Positions 53,834-64,000 of a DNA stretch of 64,000 nucleotides are shown in pieces (position 1 is the first letter of the stretch; each line of letters begins with the position of its first letter). A program made the translations under genes and the position numbers. The notes beneath the pieces were generated by a model that was given only the letters and a program-made list of their open reading frames with translations, was not told the DNA's origin and searched no databases. The stretch comes from Campylorhamphus procurvoides (taxonomy: Eukaryota > Chordata > Aves > Passeriformes > Dendrocolaptidae). The stretch lies in contig WBMV01006675.1 in assembly GCA_013396655.1 (NCBI GenBank), positions 1,189,031 through 1,253,030 of the forward strand, in the 5' to 3' direction.

Positions 53834-56229
53834 CACATGCAATTTGATGGTAACAAAATTGTACAAGCAAAAACGGGCCAAAAAAGTAATATAAAATGAT
53901 TGTTTAAAATATTTGGTGCTATAATTTTAAGCAGCAGAAGTCTCTGTAGTTTCTCAAAATAAAGAGATCAGTCCTCATGACTTTAATAAAAAACTCTGCG
54001 TAGGTAACAGGGTTTCAAAGCTATACACTCTTCTAAAATAAAAAACTGAAAAGGAAGTTTCTGTCCAAATTACCTTACAGGACTTACATAGTTGTAAAGA
54101 AAGAGGTCAGAGATGGGCAAAGCACCTCCATTCAAGGTTTACTCAGTGTATCAAGAGCCAATTGCAAAAAACGTGGCTCAAAACATAAGCTATGCTTTAC
54201 TGGGTCAGCACAACATCCATCTCATTCCCTCAAGCACTTCATTGTTGTTTCAAAGAACAACACTATTCAAGCAGCGCAAACCATCCCTTCTGTGTCCCAC
54301 TCCCGCTGTACCAGGCCTGTGGAAGGTCCATCACTGGTCCATCTCCCAGTGTCCCTGCTTGCCACTAGTTTTGTCAAAAACTGCTTTGAACATGCTGGTC
54401 CTGTCTGCCCCACAACCTTCTAGAGCATAAAGTTCTAACAAGTCGCACTCCCCTTGTTTCAAATACCTTCAATTGTTCATTTTAGAGTAAATTCCCACTA
54501 CTTCTGACACTTACTGGTTTCTGCCCTGTGGGACTGCGTGATTGGCTCTGTCTGCATTAACAGAGAAGCAGCAGCACAAACTTAATTTGCCATGGGGTTC
54601 TGTAATGGGGGTCTACAGCCTGTCATGCCACCAAGTGACCTGTCCCAAGGGAGCCATGACTCAACATAACAGCACTTCACTGCTCTCTAACAAGAGGGAG
54701 GAGCTCATGTATTATTCTTTCATGCCACACACATTTATATTTGTCCTTTGTAGACAGTTCACCTTGGAGGAGATGTCCTTCATCTAGACTATCAATTGCA
54801 TGTGCTCTTCTCAAGGTTTTAAATTGCTTAGACAGAGTTCTATCAGCATTCTTTGAGAAATAGTTTCTACATGATGCAGAGGTAATAGAACAAAGTAAAG
54901 TTACTTGAAAAAAACTGATAATTAGATAAATTTATCTTCCCTTTTTAAAGTTTAAAGCCAGCCACCTCCAACTTTAAACAATATAGAGAAACTTCATCAC
55001 ATTTGCAATTTTCCCAGAAATTTTAAAGTTCATCCCCTTATGATCTGGCTGAGATTTCAGTCCAGAAAACAACAGGTCCAGAACTGCACAGAGGTGGGTG
55101 ACACCTGCTGAAGAAACACAGCACCCTGGGGGTCTGAATGCGTGCCCATGAGCAGCCCAGCACTCCTTCCAGCAGAATGCAGGCACAGCAGCACATCAGC
55201 TGGAGAAAGGCCACAAGGCTGTTTTTCTCCAGCCAAATCTTCACTGCTCTCCTTCATCCTAATATCATTAGGAATCAGCCACGTGTTGAGAGCAATGGTT
55301 CATTCCCTCTGCTCCCAACAGGAACAAACAGGGGAGCCTGTAGACACTCCTCACTCAAAAAATAGCAACAAATCTCACATTTTTCCATTTCATCACTTCT
55401 TTGCCTTTATGTTTAAACACCTTCATTTCACCACTGTACATGCATCTGCATCAATGGGAAAGCAATTAGAAGACAGATGGACAGTCCATTAAGAACATCG
55501 TTACTCCAGACACTGGAAAACATGTCTTTTTCATCCTCATCTCATTGGCAAACCAACACTTTGTTCTGTGTGGGAAAATACCATACAAAGGAAATGTCTG
55601 AAAGCAGCAAAGGGCTATGTGCATCATGAAAGTTCAGTGTTTGTCAATGGCTATTTTTCTTCTTTGTTAAATGAACTGGCCTTGACTTCTCTGTGGCTAC
55701 AACACTGCTTTTATTACAAAAAGATTGGAACTCCCACATATTCAGAGCTAGACAGCTGAAGACTAGAATTCCTGTACTTACATAACAGGGGGTAAAAGGC
55801 TATGCCTGAACATACTTGGTTTATTCTGTTCACACAAAATGTTGAAGAGCATAACAAAAAAATTAAAATTCAGAGACATCAGATCTACCGTTAAAATGTT
55901 GTCAGCTAAAGCTTTTTTTTCAAAAACCATCTTCTGCTCAGAATCTCTAATCAAATTGCTTCCCACCACAAATGAATCTTGCAGGTACACAAACACACTG
56001 AGCAAAGTATACTCTTCTATTCATGTTTCCACCCTCTGCCTCAACAGTCCCTAATGAATCTGTTGACAAAACCAACAAAAGGACTGCAGCAATGTACAAC
56101 CTAACCCTCCTGTGACACGAAGCACATAGTTACAAGCCCAAATACCAAAGACATACCAAGAGTTTTGTCTTGTAGCAATTTCTGAAGAACCGGATATTAA
56201 AAACAAGCAAAATTAAAAAAAAAATCACC

Positions 56230-56258
56230 AAAACAACCAAACAAACAAACAAACACAA
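56230..56258. repeat. (AAAC)n-type low-complexity patch
   Basis: Imperfect copies of an AAAC unit (aaacaaccaaacaaacaaac), set within A-rich sequence. No coding or regulatory signal is seen. Confidence 0.8.
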
Positions 56259-59200
56259 CATCACATACACAAAAAAAACTGACCAGGAAATCTACCAAGG
56301 AAACAACCAGGAACACTCTTAACAAGGAATAACCAGAAAATTTACCAAAATCTGCAAAGAAAGAGGAGCAAGGGTAGCAGAAGCAAAAGAAGAGGTCAGA
56401 CCAGGGCTAGGAAAAGGACAGCCAGCAGCAACTGTGTGCCAGAACACTGGCCAGAAAAAAAGAGCTGAGAGGGATGAAGACGCATGTCACTAACTCAGTC
56501 ACTAAGAAATAGAGGAAATATTGCTAATGCAGTGAGTAATTTTACCCATTTCGTATAGGCTCACAGCTTGAGTTTTCTCTCTTACACTCACAATCCTGCT
56601 TGAGGCAGATATGCTACACTCATACATACTCAATTTGGCACTTTCAGTTCATGCAGGTACTGTGTGCAGTACAGAAGTGCTACCTTTCAGATAGATCTCT
56701 CCCCTGCTATCTTCCAGAGAAAGTCAGCATCCAGGCTAGAATACACTCAGAATATATATATATGTTTGTGTGTGCATTTAGCAGCTACTGTACTAAGGAA
56801 GCATGAACACTAAAAGTGCATTTATCAGGAAAGTCATCAGTCAGGATATTACATCTTCAAAAAGTAGAAAATAACAAGCTTTCCAAGTATGCATGAAAAC
56901 CTCATTAAAGGTATTCAGAAGGATGAAAAACAGCATCTTCAGTTCAGTTTCCTCCTCGCCCCACACATATCCTTATTTAACTACTTTATTTTAACCCAGA
57001 GTATCCGTGTGGCTCTTCAGACCTACTGACAAAAATAGCGTTAATGACTGCATGAAGTTTACCAGGTCACTGCACTTAGAAAGGCATGAGCTACACTAAG
57101 CAAGGAACAGAGCACAGACCTGCATCTGTGGCCAGAACATCTCCATTAAACACCTATGCTCTCCACACCAAAGCAAATACTTCAATTTATTCCTCTAGGC
57201 CAGAAGCAATGATATTCCAAACACTTCTGTTTCAGTATGGAAACAGCTCCAGTCAAACAAGCAATCCCATACAGATTACCATCTGACTAATACTATTAAC
57301 TCATACAGAAAACAACACTCTGTGTTTATGCCTGAAATTATGTCTTTATTTCCTCTTTTTATAAATTGATCTTACTTTATGTAGTTATGACTGTCCCAAA
57401 CAGTAATCTAAACCATCATATTTTATATAACAACTCAAAATAGGGACATTTTTTGCATTTCATTAAACCTGAGGATTCAAAATTATTGGCTTACAAAATT
57501 TTGTATTCAGTAAATTAAAAAGTAGGAGAACCTCATGTGGAACATAAAAACCTTCACTGTGCACTTTTAGGTAGAACTTAATTTCTTTCGTAATATCTGG
57601 TTTTACTTCTTGCTGCTATTTCACTGAAGCTTCGACAATTTTTTCCATCAAGTAGTAATCAACCATTTTCAGAAAACAGAACCAAACTAATATTACACAG
57701 ACTTCCACAAAAAAAATGTTATAGGATAATATGTGCCACTCCAAAAATCAGAAATGTTTACTCAACAATCCTGCTTGAGAATGTAATTTCCTTACTTTCA
57801 TCGGAGAGCAGACAACTTGTGGTTAGCCATTTATTTTGTATTTTTCCTGATGTTCCTGTGTGGTCTTGTCAGATGAGTCTTTGAAAACACAAGCTGATGA
57901 AAAACACTCTACTTGCAACTGTAGATTTTGCATACCTTCTATTTATTTTCCTTTGATATTAAAAGATTAGTGGTACCGACCACTCTGAACACATCTCGCA
58001 AAGTGTTTCATGTTATAACAGTATACCAAACCAGAAAGTCTCCATCGTATTCTCTTATTGCTACTAACCACAGGTAATATTATACAGAGCCACGCTCAGC
58101 TAAGCCCTAACAGACAAATCAGAAGAAACAGAGTTAAAGTTAATACTAGGCAGGTTTGTATTTTTACTGAAGAACACGAACCACACAAAAAAAAAAACAA
58201 ATAAAAAGGAGTAAGCAATGGTATCAAAACTTCCTGATTAAAACTATCGTTCATATTACAATGCTTCTGTAATGCACGACTGTTTTAAAAAATGCTAAGA
58301 AGGAATCAAGGTTAGCCTGATGGCACCAGACACCCTGCTCACTGGGGCAAACAGCAAAATAGGCTCCTCTTCTGATTCTCACACTGCTTCTAGCTCTATC
58401 CTTCACTCTGGTACCTAAACCAGTACTGTGGAAAGCAGGCTGTTCAGGCTCTGGCAGAAATGCCAAGCATGAGATGCAGTTACACTTTGGCATAAAAAAG
58501 GGAAAGAGATTGCCATGTCTGATTCAGCCTCTACCCTTATTTGAAAGAGTAAACGCATTAAGTTATATGATGTTATTCTGATACTTGGCCTGGAACTCTG
58601 AGAATGAGAAAAATTTAGCAGGAAAGCATACCATGTTATGGTAAAAGAATGCATCAATAGCAATCTAATCATCAAAATACCTACTTCTGCAGAGCCTGAT
58701 TTTTATACCTAAAAAAATTCAAATAAAATTGACCTTTATTCCACCTTGGGACTGTAACCATATTCACAGTCACTTTATTCACAGACTGGAGTGAGGGCAA
58801 CACCCTTGCGTGCCAGTCCCCATGGTCTCCACCTTTTTGATTAGCTATTCCCATTCAAATATTAAACTCTAGCAGGAATACAAGAAAATAGCCATCTTGA
58901 CAAATTACATAAATTTGGGTCACAGGCTGCAACCAACTGGGAGCACTGAGTGCTCCCACCCAGCCAGGAAAAGATTTGTTGCTACAGGCCTGAGGCTTGG
59001 AACTTTAATTCCTCTCCTCTGCCACGTGAATGAATCAGGACAATGTAAAATGGCAAAAGCACAAGGACCACATTCAGCTCCAAGACCTAAAGCTCTCGTG
59101 GAAATGGAAATCGAACACAACAAACATTTATAAAGTTATTATACAGTGCCTGCTCTGTAGCTGATTAACTTGGTCCTTTACCCAAGGACAAATAGTTAAA

Positions 59201-60941
59201 CTATTATATAGAGAAAAACAATTACATTAAATGCAACTTTCTTTAACTCAATTGACCTGCTCCCTCCTGTTGGTTCAAAAAAACTATGCACTTTAAATTC
59301 CCAAATAACTGTGCCAGTTGTCTTCCTGGCACTAAAATCAGAATCTCTTATCACAGCAAGTAAAATAAAACTCACTAAAACATATGCTTAACTTGATTTT
59401 CATTATCATTTTTAAAGGACCAGTGAATCCACTTGAAACATTAAATTCTTCTAACAACCACAAAGCTCCACAAACTCTTACTCTTCTGATCTCCAATCTT
59501 ATTAGTTTCTATTCATCAGGGTTCTTCAGTTTCCATTCACATCTGTTGTACCAAGGGTACTTTCATACCATCACACTGGAAAAGTACTCTGCTTTTTTCA
59601 CCCTTCTCTCAAAACAAGTGTCCTTTAAAGCCTTCATAATTTTTACTTTATCATAGCTTACAATTTCATTTCTTAAAATTTTAGAGGATTTCATTCACTA
59701 TCACAGCAGTGACTCCTTCTGCCCTACAGAAAAAAGCCCCAAACATTCCTAGAACAGATTCTTTAAATAAATTAATTTTCTAGATCACAGCAATTTACCG
59801 AAGCAACAGTCCCAAGATACACTTGCCAAAAGCTGAAATACTTTCATGGAAATGTTTAACAAAAAACATGTGAAACTGGAGAATGCTTATTTCAAAGCCT
59901 TTGTTAGTTCTGTCATCCAATTGTTCGAGCATCTTCTTCATTATTAGAGTACATCATGTAGTGTATCAATATTGTTGTTTAAATTAAGTAAAACTTTTGA
60001 AGTATTTTCATTGCCTGGACGTGTTTATTTGCAGGTCTGTTGACAAGGCAGATCTGCAGGCTGGTATTTTTATAAATGTTGTGAAGAAAAGCACAAATAC
60101 TGTTTTTTCAAGACTTGAGGTGTGTCAGTGAACACCTATTAATGAAGAGGTAATCTTTCAAAAGAAAGTAACCAAGTCTCAGTCTACTAAAAGTATCAGT
60201 CAGCAGGTATTCATCACTCAGCAGATTTCACTCAAAATGCCAGGATGGCCAGAAGTTTTACTCTTTCAGCATCTTCAATCTAGTAAAGCAGGATTCTTAA
60301 CAAGCAGCAAGACATTTGACAAAACCAAGCAACTGAAAGCAAGCAGCAATACTGCAGCATTGGGAAAACACCACCTGCCAGTGTACAGTTAGCTACTCAA
60401 GATTCATATGTTCTTATTAGTATTTTACGACTTTCTTTGCATGCAGTTTATGGCAGAAAAATCTGTAAAATTTTTCAACTGTCACTGTATGCCAATGCAG
60501 CCCTTGCCCTTTCCTTTACAGCAACTGTACTATTTCCAGACAAGAACCCACTTTTCTATAAACACATAAAACCTTACTGACCACAGTCAGATTATACACT
60601 GTTCTCCCAAGAAAGAGTGTATATAAGAGAAAGGGAAAACGAGAGAAAAGAACTGGCTCCTGCTAATGTTCTTTCAGAAAAGATTTATAATCCCTTAATG
60701 TTGCCAAACAAATCTGAAATCTCCAGCCAAAGAGAGCCTAGTGACTGTACACTCCTCGTATTTGTTAATTTTCACTACGCACAAGGCTTTAAGGCAGTAA
60801 AACTTTTTTATAAGCTGCAACCCTCAGCAGCAGAGAAACCACAAGGAATTCACAGATGTGACTACCTTCTTCCAAGTTAAAAGCATTACTTCAGAAACAT
60901 CAGCATATAAAATAGGTTGAATTGCTGAGGAATGAACATAC

Positions 60942-60986
60942 CTCAGTTTGTCCACCAGCCAATTCTGCAGACGACCTGTTGTCAGC
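60942..60986 (-). CDS. TNS3: TNS3 exon upstream of the C1 zinc finger (45 nt microexon)
   Basis: The minus-strand acceptor ...gtttaaaacag ends at 60987 and the donor GTATGT begins at 60941 after codon GAG. The 45 nt are 15 codons in phase 0 at both ends: ADNRSSAELAGGQTE. It joins directly to the 112-nt exon (PQETASASHTF...). The peptide is polar and low in hydrophobics, as expected for a flexible stretch before a zinc finger. There is no Met, so translation of the C1-containing isoform must start further upstream. Support is good splice sites, an open frame and matching phases; there is no strong family similarity, since N-terminal extensions of tensins are poorly conserved. Confidence 0.75.
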
Positions 60987-61309
60987 CTGTTTTAAACAAA
61001 GGGTTGCTTTAATTAGTGAAATATTACTAACTGACAGGGCAAATTCCAAAAATACTTTACTACAATTAGAAACCTTTTTCTCCCCCCATTAAAACAATTT
61101 TTAAACAGCACTTAACCCCTACACAGCTACATGGATAAGCTCTAAGTATATCCATTTCTCCTCTGTAGATCAAAAAAAAAATAGTTAACTGAGCAATAAA
61201 AATGTTTACCAAAGCATCTGAAAAGGCTTCCTGATATTATTACCAGAGGATAAGGAAACATTTCATTTCAGACCTGTATCAGATCTCGCCAGGACTTTAA
61301 TTCTTTACA

Positions 61310-61342
61310 GGGGGCAGAGGGGAGGGCTGTGACACAAGGGGG
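61310..61342 (+). other. G-rich tract with quadruplex potential
   Basis: G-runs of 5, 4, 3 and 5 on the plus strand, with loops caga, a and an 11-nt ctgtgacacaa. The last loop is long, so the fold is less certain than at 51340. Confidence 0.5.
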
Positions 61343-63295
61343 AAAAGCATAAAGGAAAGCAAAATGCCAGACAACAGTTCAAACCAGTTTTCAGTTCAGG
61401 TTAAGTTGAATTCACAGCCTATTACCATACTGACTGTAGCTGTCACCTTCCTCTAGCTGCAATTAATTTTCCACCTTTTTGCTTTCCAGTTATTCTTTCA
61501 CCACCTTGAGCAACTTAACAGGCCACGGTTCACCACATGCCCCCAGGACTCCAACCTGCCCCCACAAAGTCCCCCATCCAGCCACCAGCATATTGTGTTT
61601 ATACATCACAGCAACTTGAACTGTGGAAATCAAATTTACTGCTGATGGAACAGGTAGTAAGACGTCAATACCAGTGCATATATTTTTAAATGAAGAAATA
61701 CTATTTTGCAACCAAATAAAGGATGGAGTTAAGTATTTTTTTTCTTATTCTAAATGATAAAATCCTTTAAAGTTAAGCCAAACCAAACTCTGCAATTTAG
61801 TAACCTGAACTACCGTACTCTATACACTCAACCATGACAAATGAATCTTTTCCATGCAAAACATGCATATATACACAAGTTATTAATTGTATAATACCTA
61901 TACCACAACATAAAGATGCCCTTTTTGTTCTTACTGCTTGCATGTGCTGCAAGCACAGACAGATGCCTTTAGACTCAATGAAATGTCATAATGACACTTT
62001 GCAGAAAATTTATTATCTTTCTGTTACTCTGCCTCTTGGGGGATGGCTGTGTTTAACCGTCTCTCTGTGACTGAATGTAGTCCCGTGAGTGTTCCCTGTG
62101 AAAAGGAGAGAACCCCATACAGACTTCTAGGTTTATATGAGGTATTCAAACATCAAGCTCCCTGAACTGAGATTAGGATTTCAGTCATACAACTCGGTGC
62201 TCCAGCGAGCTCAGTCTCAGGAAAGCAAGGTGCTCCTGCAAGGTCATCTAAGTGGAGATTTCTAGCAGAATCACACTACCTGGTATTTAGTCCTACACTT
62301 ACAGTTGTCCAACTTATGCCATCATTTCCAAGAATTACGGCCAACATGATCTTGTACAGCTCACAATCCACTGCAGTGATTAGTTATGATCTATGCTAAA
62401 ACTTCCTCATATAATAGGTTCCAATATCTAACACAATTCCCAGAAAAAAAAATATTTTTGCAGGTATTGCACAGTTAATTTTCTTTAACCTACTCAACTT
62501 TCTTTAGACTACTACTCACCCTGCAGTATTTGTTAAGGAAGAAATTCAATTCCTAGAAACCACTTATGGCACCTGCAAAATGGTAGGATTTGCCAATTTT
62601 GAAAGTTGTTTTTTTAATTCTACCCTACCACCCAAGATCTCCCAAACTTAAAAAAACAGCTCATATTTTACTTGGTTTACTGGAATTTAACCTCAAACAC
62701 ATAATCTCCTGCTAGCAGAGGCCCAGCTACCAGCAAGTGAGAGAGTCTCCATGAGTTCAGGAGGATTCAATCGCCCACAGTTTCTTTTAAAAAGACCTCT
62801 GTGATGTGGATGAGAAGAATCCTTATATTGTTTCTTTAGGACCCCAAAGCAGCCAGAATAAGCCACCAACTACAAAAGCATCAAGGCAAGCCATCTAATC
62901 AAACTGGGGACAGACTGCCATTATTCATCCTAGAACGTGGCCTTTGTCAAACACGTTTCTGAACAAAATTCTGTGAGATCTTAAAATAACCAAAGAGAGA
63001 TCTGCAACAGTCCCAATCCAAATCAAACTCCTAAAATCCTTAAATGCTGAAGCAACACAGTGGAAAAAATTCCACTAAGTAAATAGTATAAGCTTATGCC
63101 AGCACTGACTGTTAGTGCTGCTAGTTCCTATCTTAATCAAGAAACAAACCTTCACTTGTGGCATGATATACCCTCAGAGAGATTAAAAGTTCCAAATGAC
63201 ACATGCGCACATACAAACATTGCCAAAGCATCTTCTCGGGTGGAAGAAAAGGTAGGATATTAAATATCTTTGTAACCTGATGAGTGCTATTTTAC

Positions 63296-63322
63296 CTGCA
63301 GGATAAGCACCCAGGCAGAATT
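63296..63322 (-). other. Weak candidate microexon (27 nt)
   Basis: Minus strand: a pyrimidine-rich acceptor (ttcacactgtattttctcag) precedes 63322, and CAG with donor GTAAAA follows 63296. The 27 nt read NSAWVLILQ in phase 0, compatible with the 45-nt exon. The peptide is hydrophobic and unlike its neighbour, and the donor is only moderate, so this may be chance. Confidence 0.2.
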
Positions 63323-64000
63323 CTGAGAAAATACAGTGTGAAGAAAACCCAGATACTTTTGGAAAATCTTGACTTAAAAGAACAACTTGAGAGGAGACAG
63401 GGCAATACAAATTCAACAGAAAACAAGTTCAACAATCTTCAAGAAGTTTGGTTGAGAAACAGATACTTGATATCACCAAATCCTTGCCTACTTTCCAGTC
63501 ACTTCAATATATATAATCATTCCTACCGATTCCTATCTAATTTCAGATGTCTGAAGTTGAAATAAACAAGAAAATTGATTATGTTCATGAGAGTGAACTA
63601 CTGAAGGCTGTCAAGGAAGAAAATTTCCCTAAATTCACTGACATTTCTATGAAGTACCCACTTCCTACAGACAACCAAACATTACACACTGAGACACACG
63701 GGAGGCTTTGAGTGCTACTGAGCTACTACTCACCCTGCAGAATACATGATGTTGTCCTGAATGCAAACTCAGGTGGATTAGTGTCAATTTGCTCAAGAAT
63801 CACAGATTAGGAGTTGTGCAGCCCTGTTTCCCACCTATTTTTTTTCTTTCATTCCCTCTATCTAGTCGGGAACTCCATCCCAGCAGACAGAGAAATGTCT
63901 TCCTGCAGGCAAGAATGAACAATCTCTCCCCAATTACAGAGTCATGTGTGGGCTATGAGCAATTTTGCAAACATAAAAGGAAGGAGGGAATTTGCTACCC

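Larger units (their letters stand above)
49141..60941 (-). other. TNS3: TNS3 intron, 11.8 kb
   Basis: AT-rich with no interspersed repeat that I recognise. It carries a purine tract (51320-51390), a 32-nt tandem duplication (52451-52514), an A-run (53821-53833), an (AAAC)n patch (56230-56258) and TA/CA-rich patches near 53458-53500 and 56753-56774. Patches of moderately higher GC occur near 49850-50330 and 55060-55260 but show no splice-flanked coding frame. Confidence 0.7.
1..64000 (-). other. TNS3: TNS3 (tensin-3) transcription unit, 5' coding part, partial at both window edges
   Basis: Six exons on the minus strand with canonical AG/GT boundaries read as the N-terminal part of a tensin: a C1-type zinc finger followed by the start of the tensin/PTEN-like phosphatase domain. 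Tensins are focal-adhesion adaptors that link integrin tails and actin; their C-terminal SH2 and PTB domains are outside this window. TNS3 is chosen over TNS1 and TNS2 because the anchor exon carries MEEG...[17 protein letters not shown] and [19 protein letters not shown], which match human TNS3 as I remember it and not the paralogues' variants. The exons are 45, 112, 38, 39, 42 and 172 nt, separated by introns of about 8 to 16 kb. No CpG-rich promoter is visible, so the transcription start is expected upstream, above 64000. Exon order is inferred from position and phase; no transcript evidence is available here. Confidence 0.9.
60987..64000 (-). other. TNS3: TNS3 intron, partial, upstream of the 45-nt exon
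   Basis: About 3 kb of AT-rich intron running off the right edge. It includes a G-rich tract at 61310-61342 and one weak exon candidate at 63322-63296. No CpG island or initiator exon is visible, so the first coding exon of the long form is most likely beyond 64000. Confidence 0.6.

Noticed and set aside
63284..63565. 93-codon plus-strand frame with a K/E-rich, coiled-coil-like stretch (KKTQILLENLDLKEQLERRQ)
   Set aside because: A-rich sequence readily gives such peptides. There is an acceptor-like cctgcag before it but no donor or similarity, and the minus strand overlaps a weak exon candidate.

Overview
This is vertebrate nuclear DNA, almost certainly from a bird. It is AT-rich and intronic in character: no dense ORFs, no bacterial-style signals, scattered A/T runs and microsatellites. 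It carries three fragments of the CR1 LINE family, the dominant interspersed repeat of birds. The other sauropsids that also carry CR1 (turtles, crocodilians) cannot be strictly excluded.

The window lies inside one large gene on the minus strand, which I identify as TNS3 (tensin-3). The anchor is the exon at 2304-2133. It encodes the start of the tensin phosphatase-like (PTEN-related) domain, with the peptides [16 protein letters not shown] and [11 protein letters not shown], and these fit TNS3 better than TNS1 or TNS2. Walking upstream on the minus strand (to higher coordinates) I found five more exons with good splice sites: 12087-12046, 20321-20283, 36040-36003, 49140-49029 and 60986-60942. 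The 49140, 36040 and 20321 exons join in frame to give a complete C1-type zinc finger with the ligand spacing H-x12-C-x2-C-x10-C-x2-C-x4-H-x2-C-x7-C. This is the arrangement seen at the N-terminus of TNS2 and of long TNS1 forms. The window therefore covers the 5' coding part of a long TNS3 isoform; the rest of the phosphatase domain lies below position 1, and the initiator exon probably lies above position 64000.

Layout in coordinate order: partial intron (1-2132); phosphatase-domain exon; 9.7 kb intron; 42-nt exon; 8.2 kb intron with the longest CR1 copy and a CpG-richer open segment at about 18.25-18.47 kb; 39-nt exon; 15.7 kb intron with a CR1 fragment, microsatellites and a perfect hairpin; 38-nt exon; 13 kb intron with a CR1 fragment and a G-rich tract; 112-nt C1 exon; 11.8 kb intron; 45-nt exon; partial intron (60987-64000).

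The main open question is reading frame. The 42-nt exon ends in phase 0, but the 172-nt phosphatase exon needs two bases from its predecessor. Either a short exon of 3n+2 nt remains unfound between 12046 and 2304, or another exon is used in place of the 42-nt one. The segment at 18410-18262 on the minus strand has the right phases (0 in, 2 out) and is flagged as a candidate. The same segment also reads as an open frame on the plus strand. I see no rRNA, tRNA, CRISPR, complete transposon, retroviral provirus or second confidently identifiable gene.
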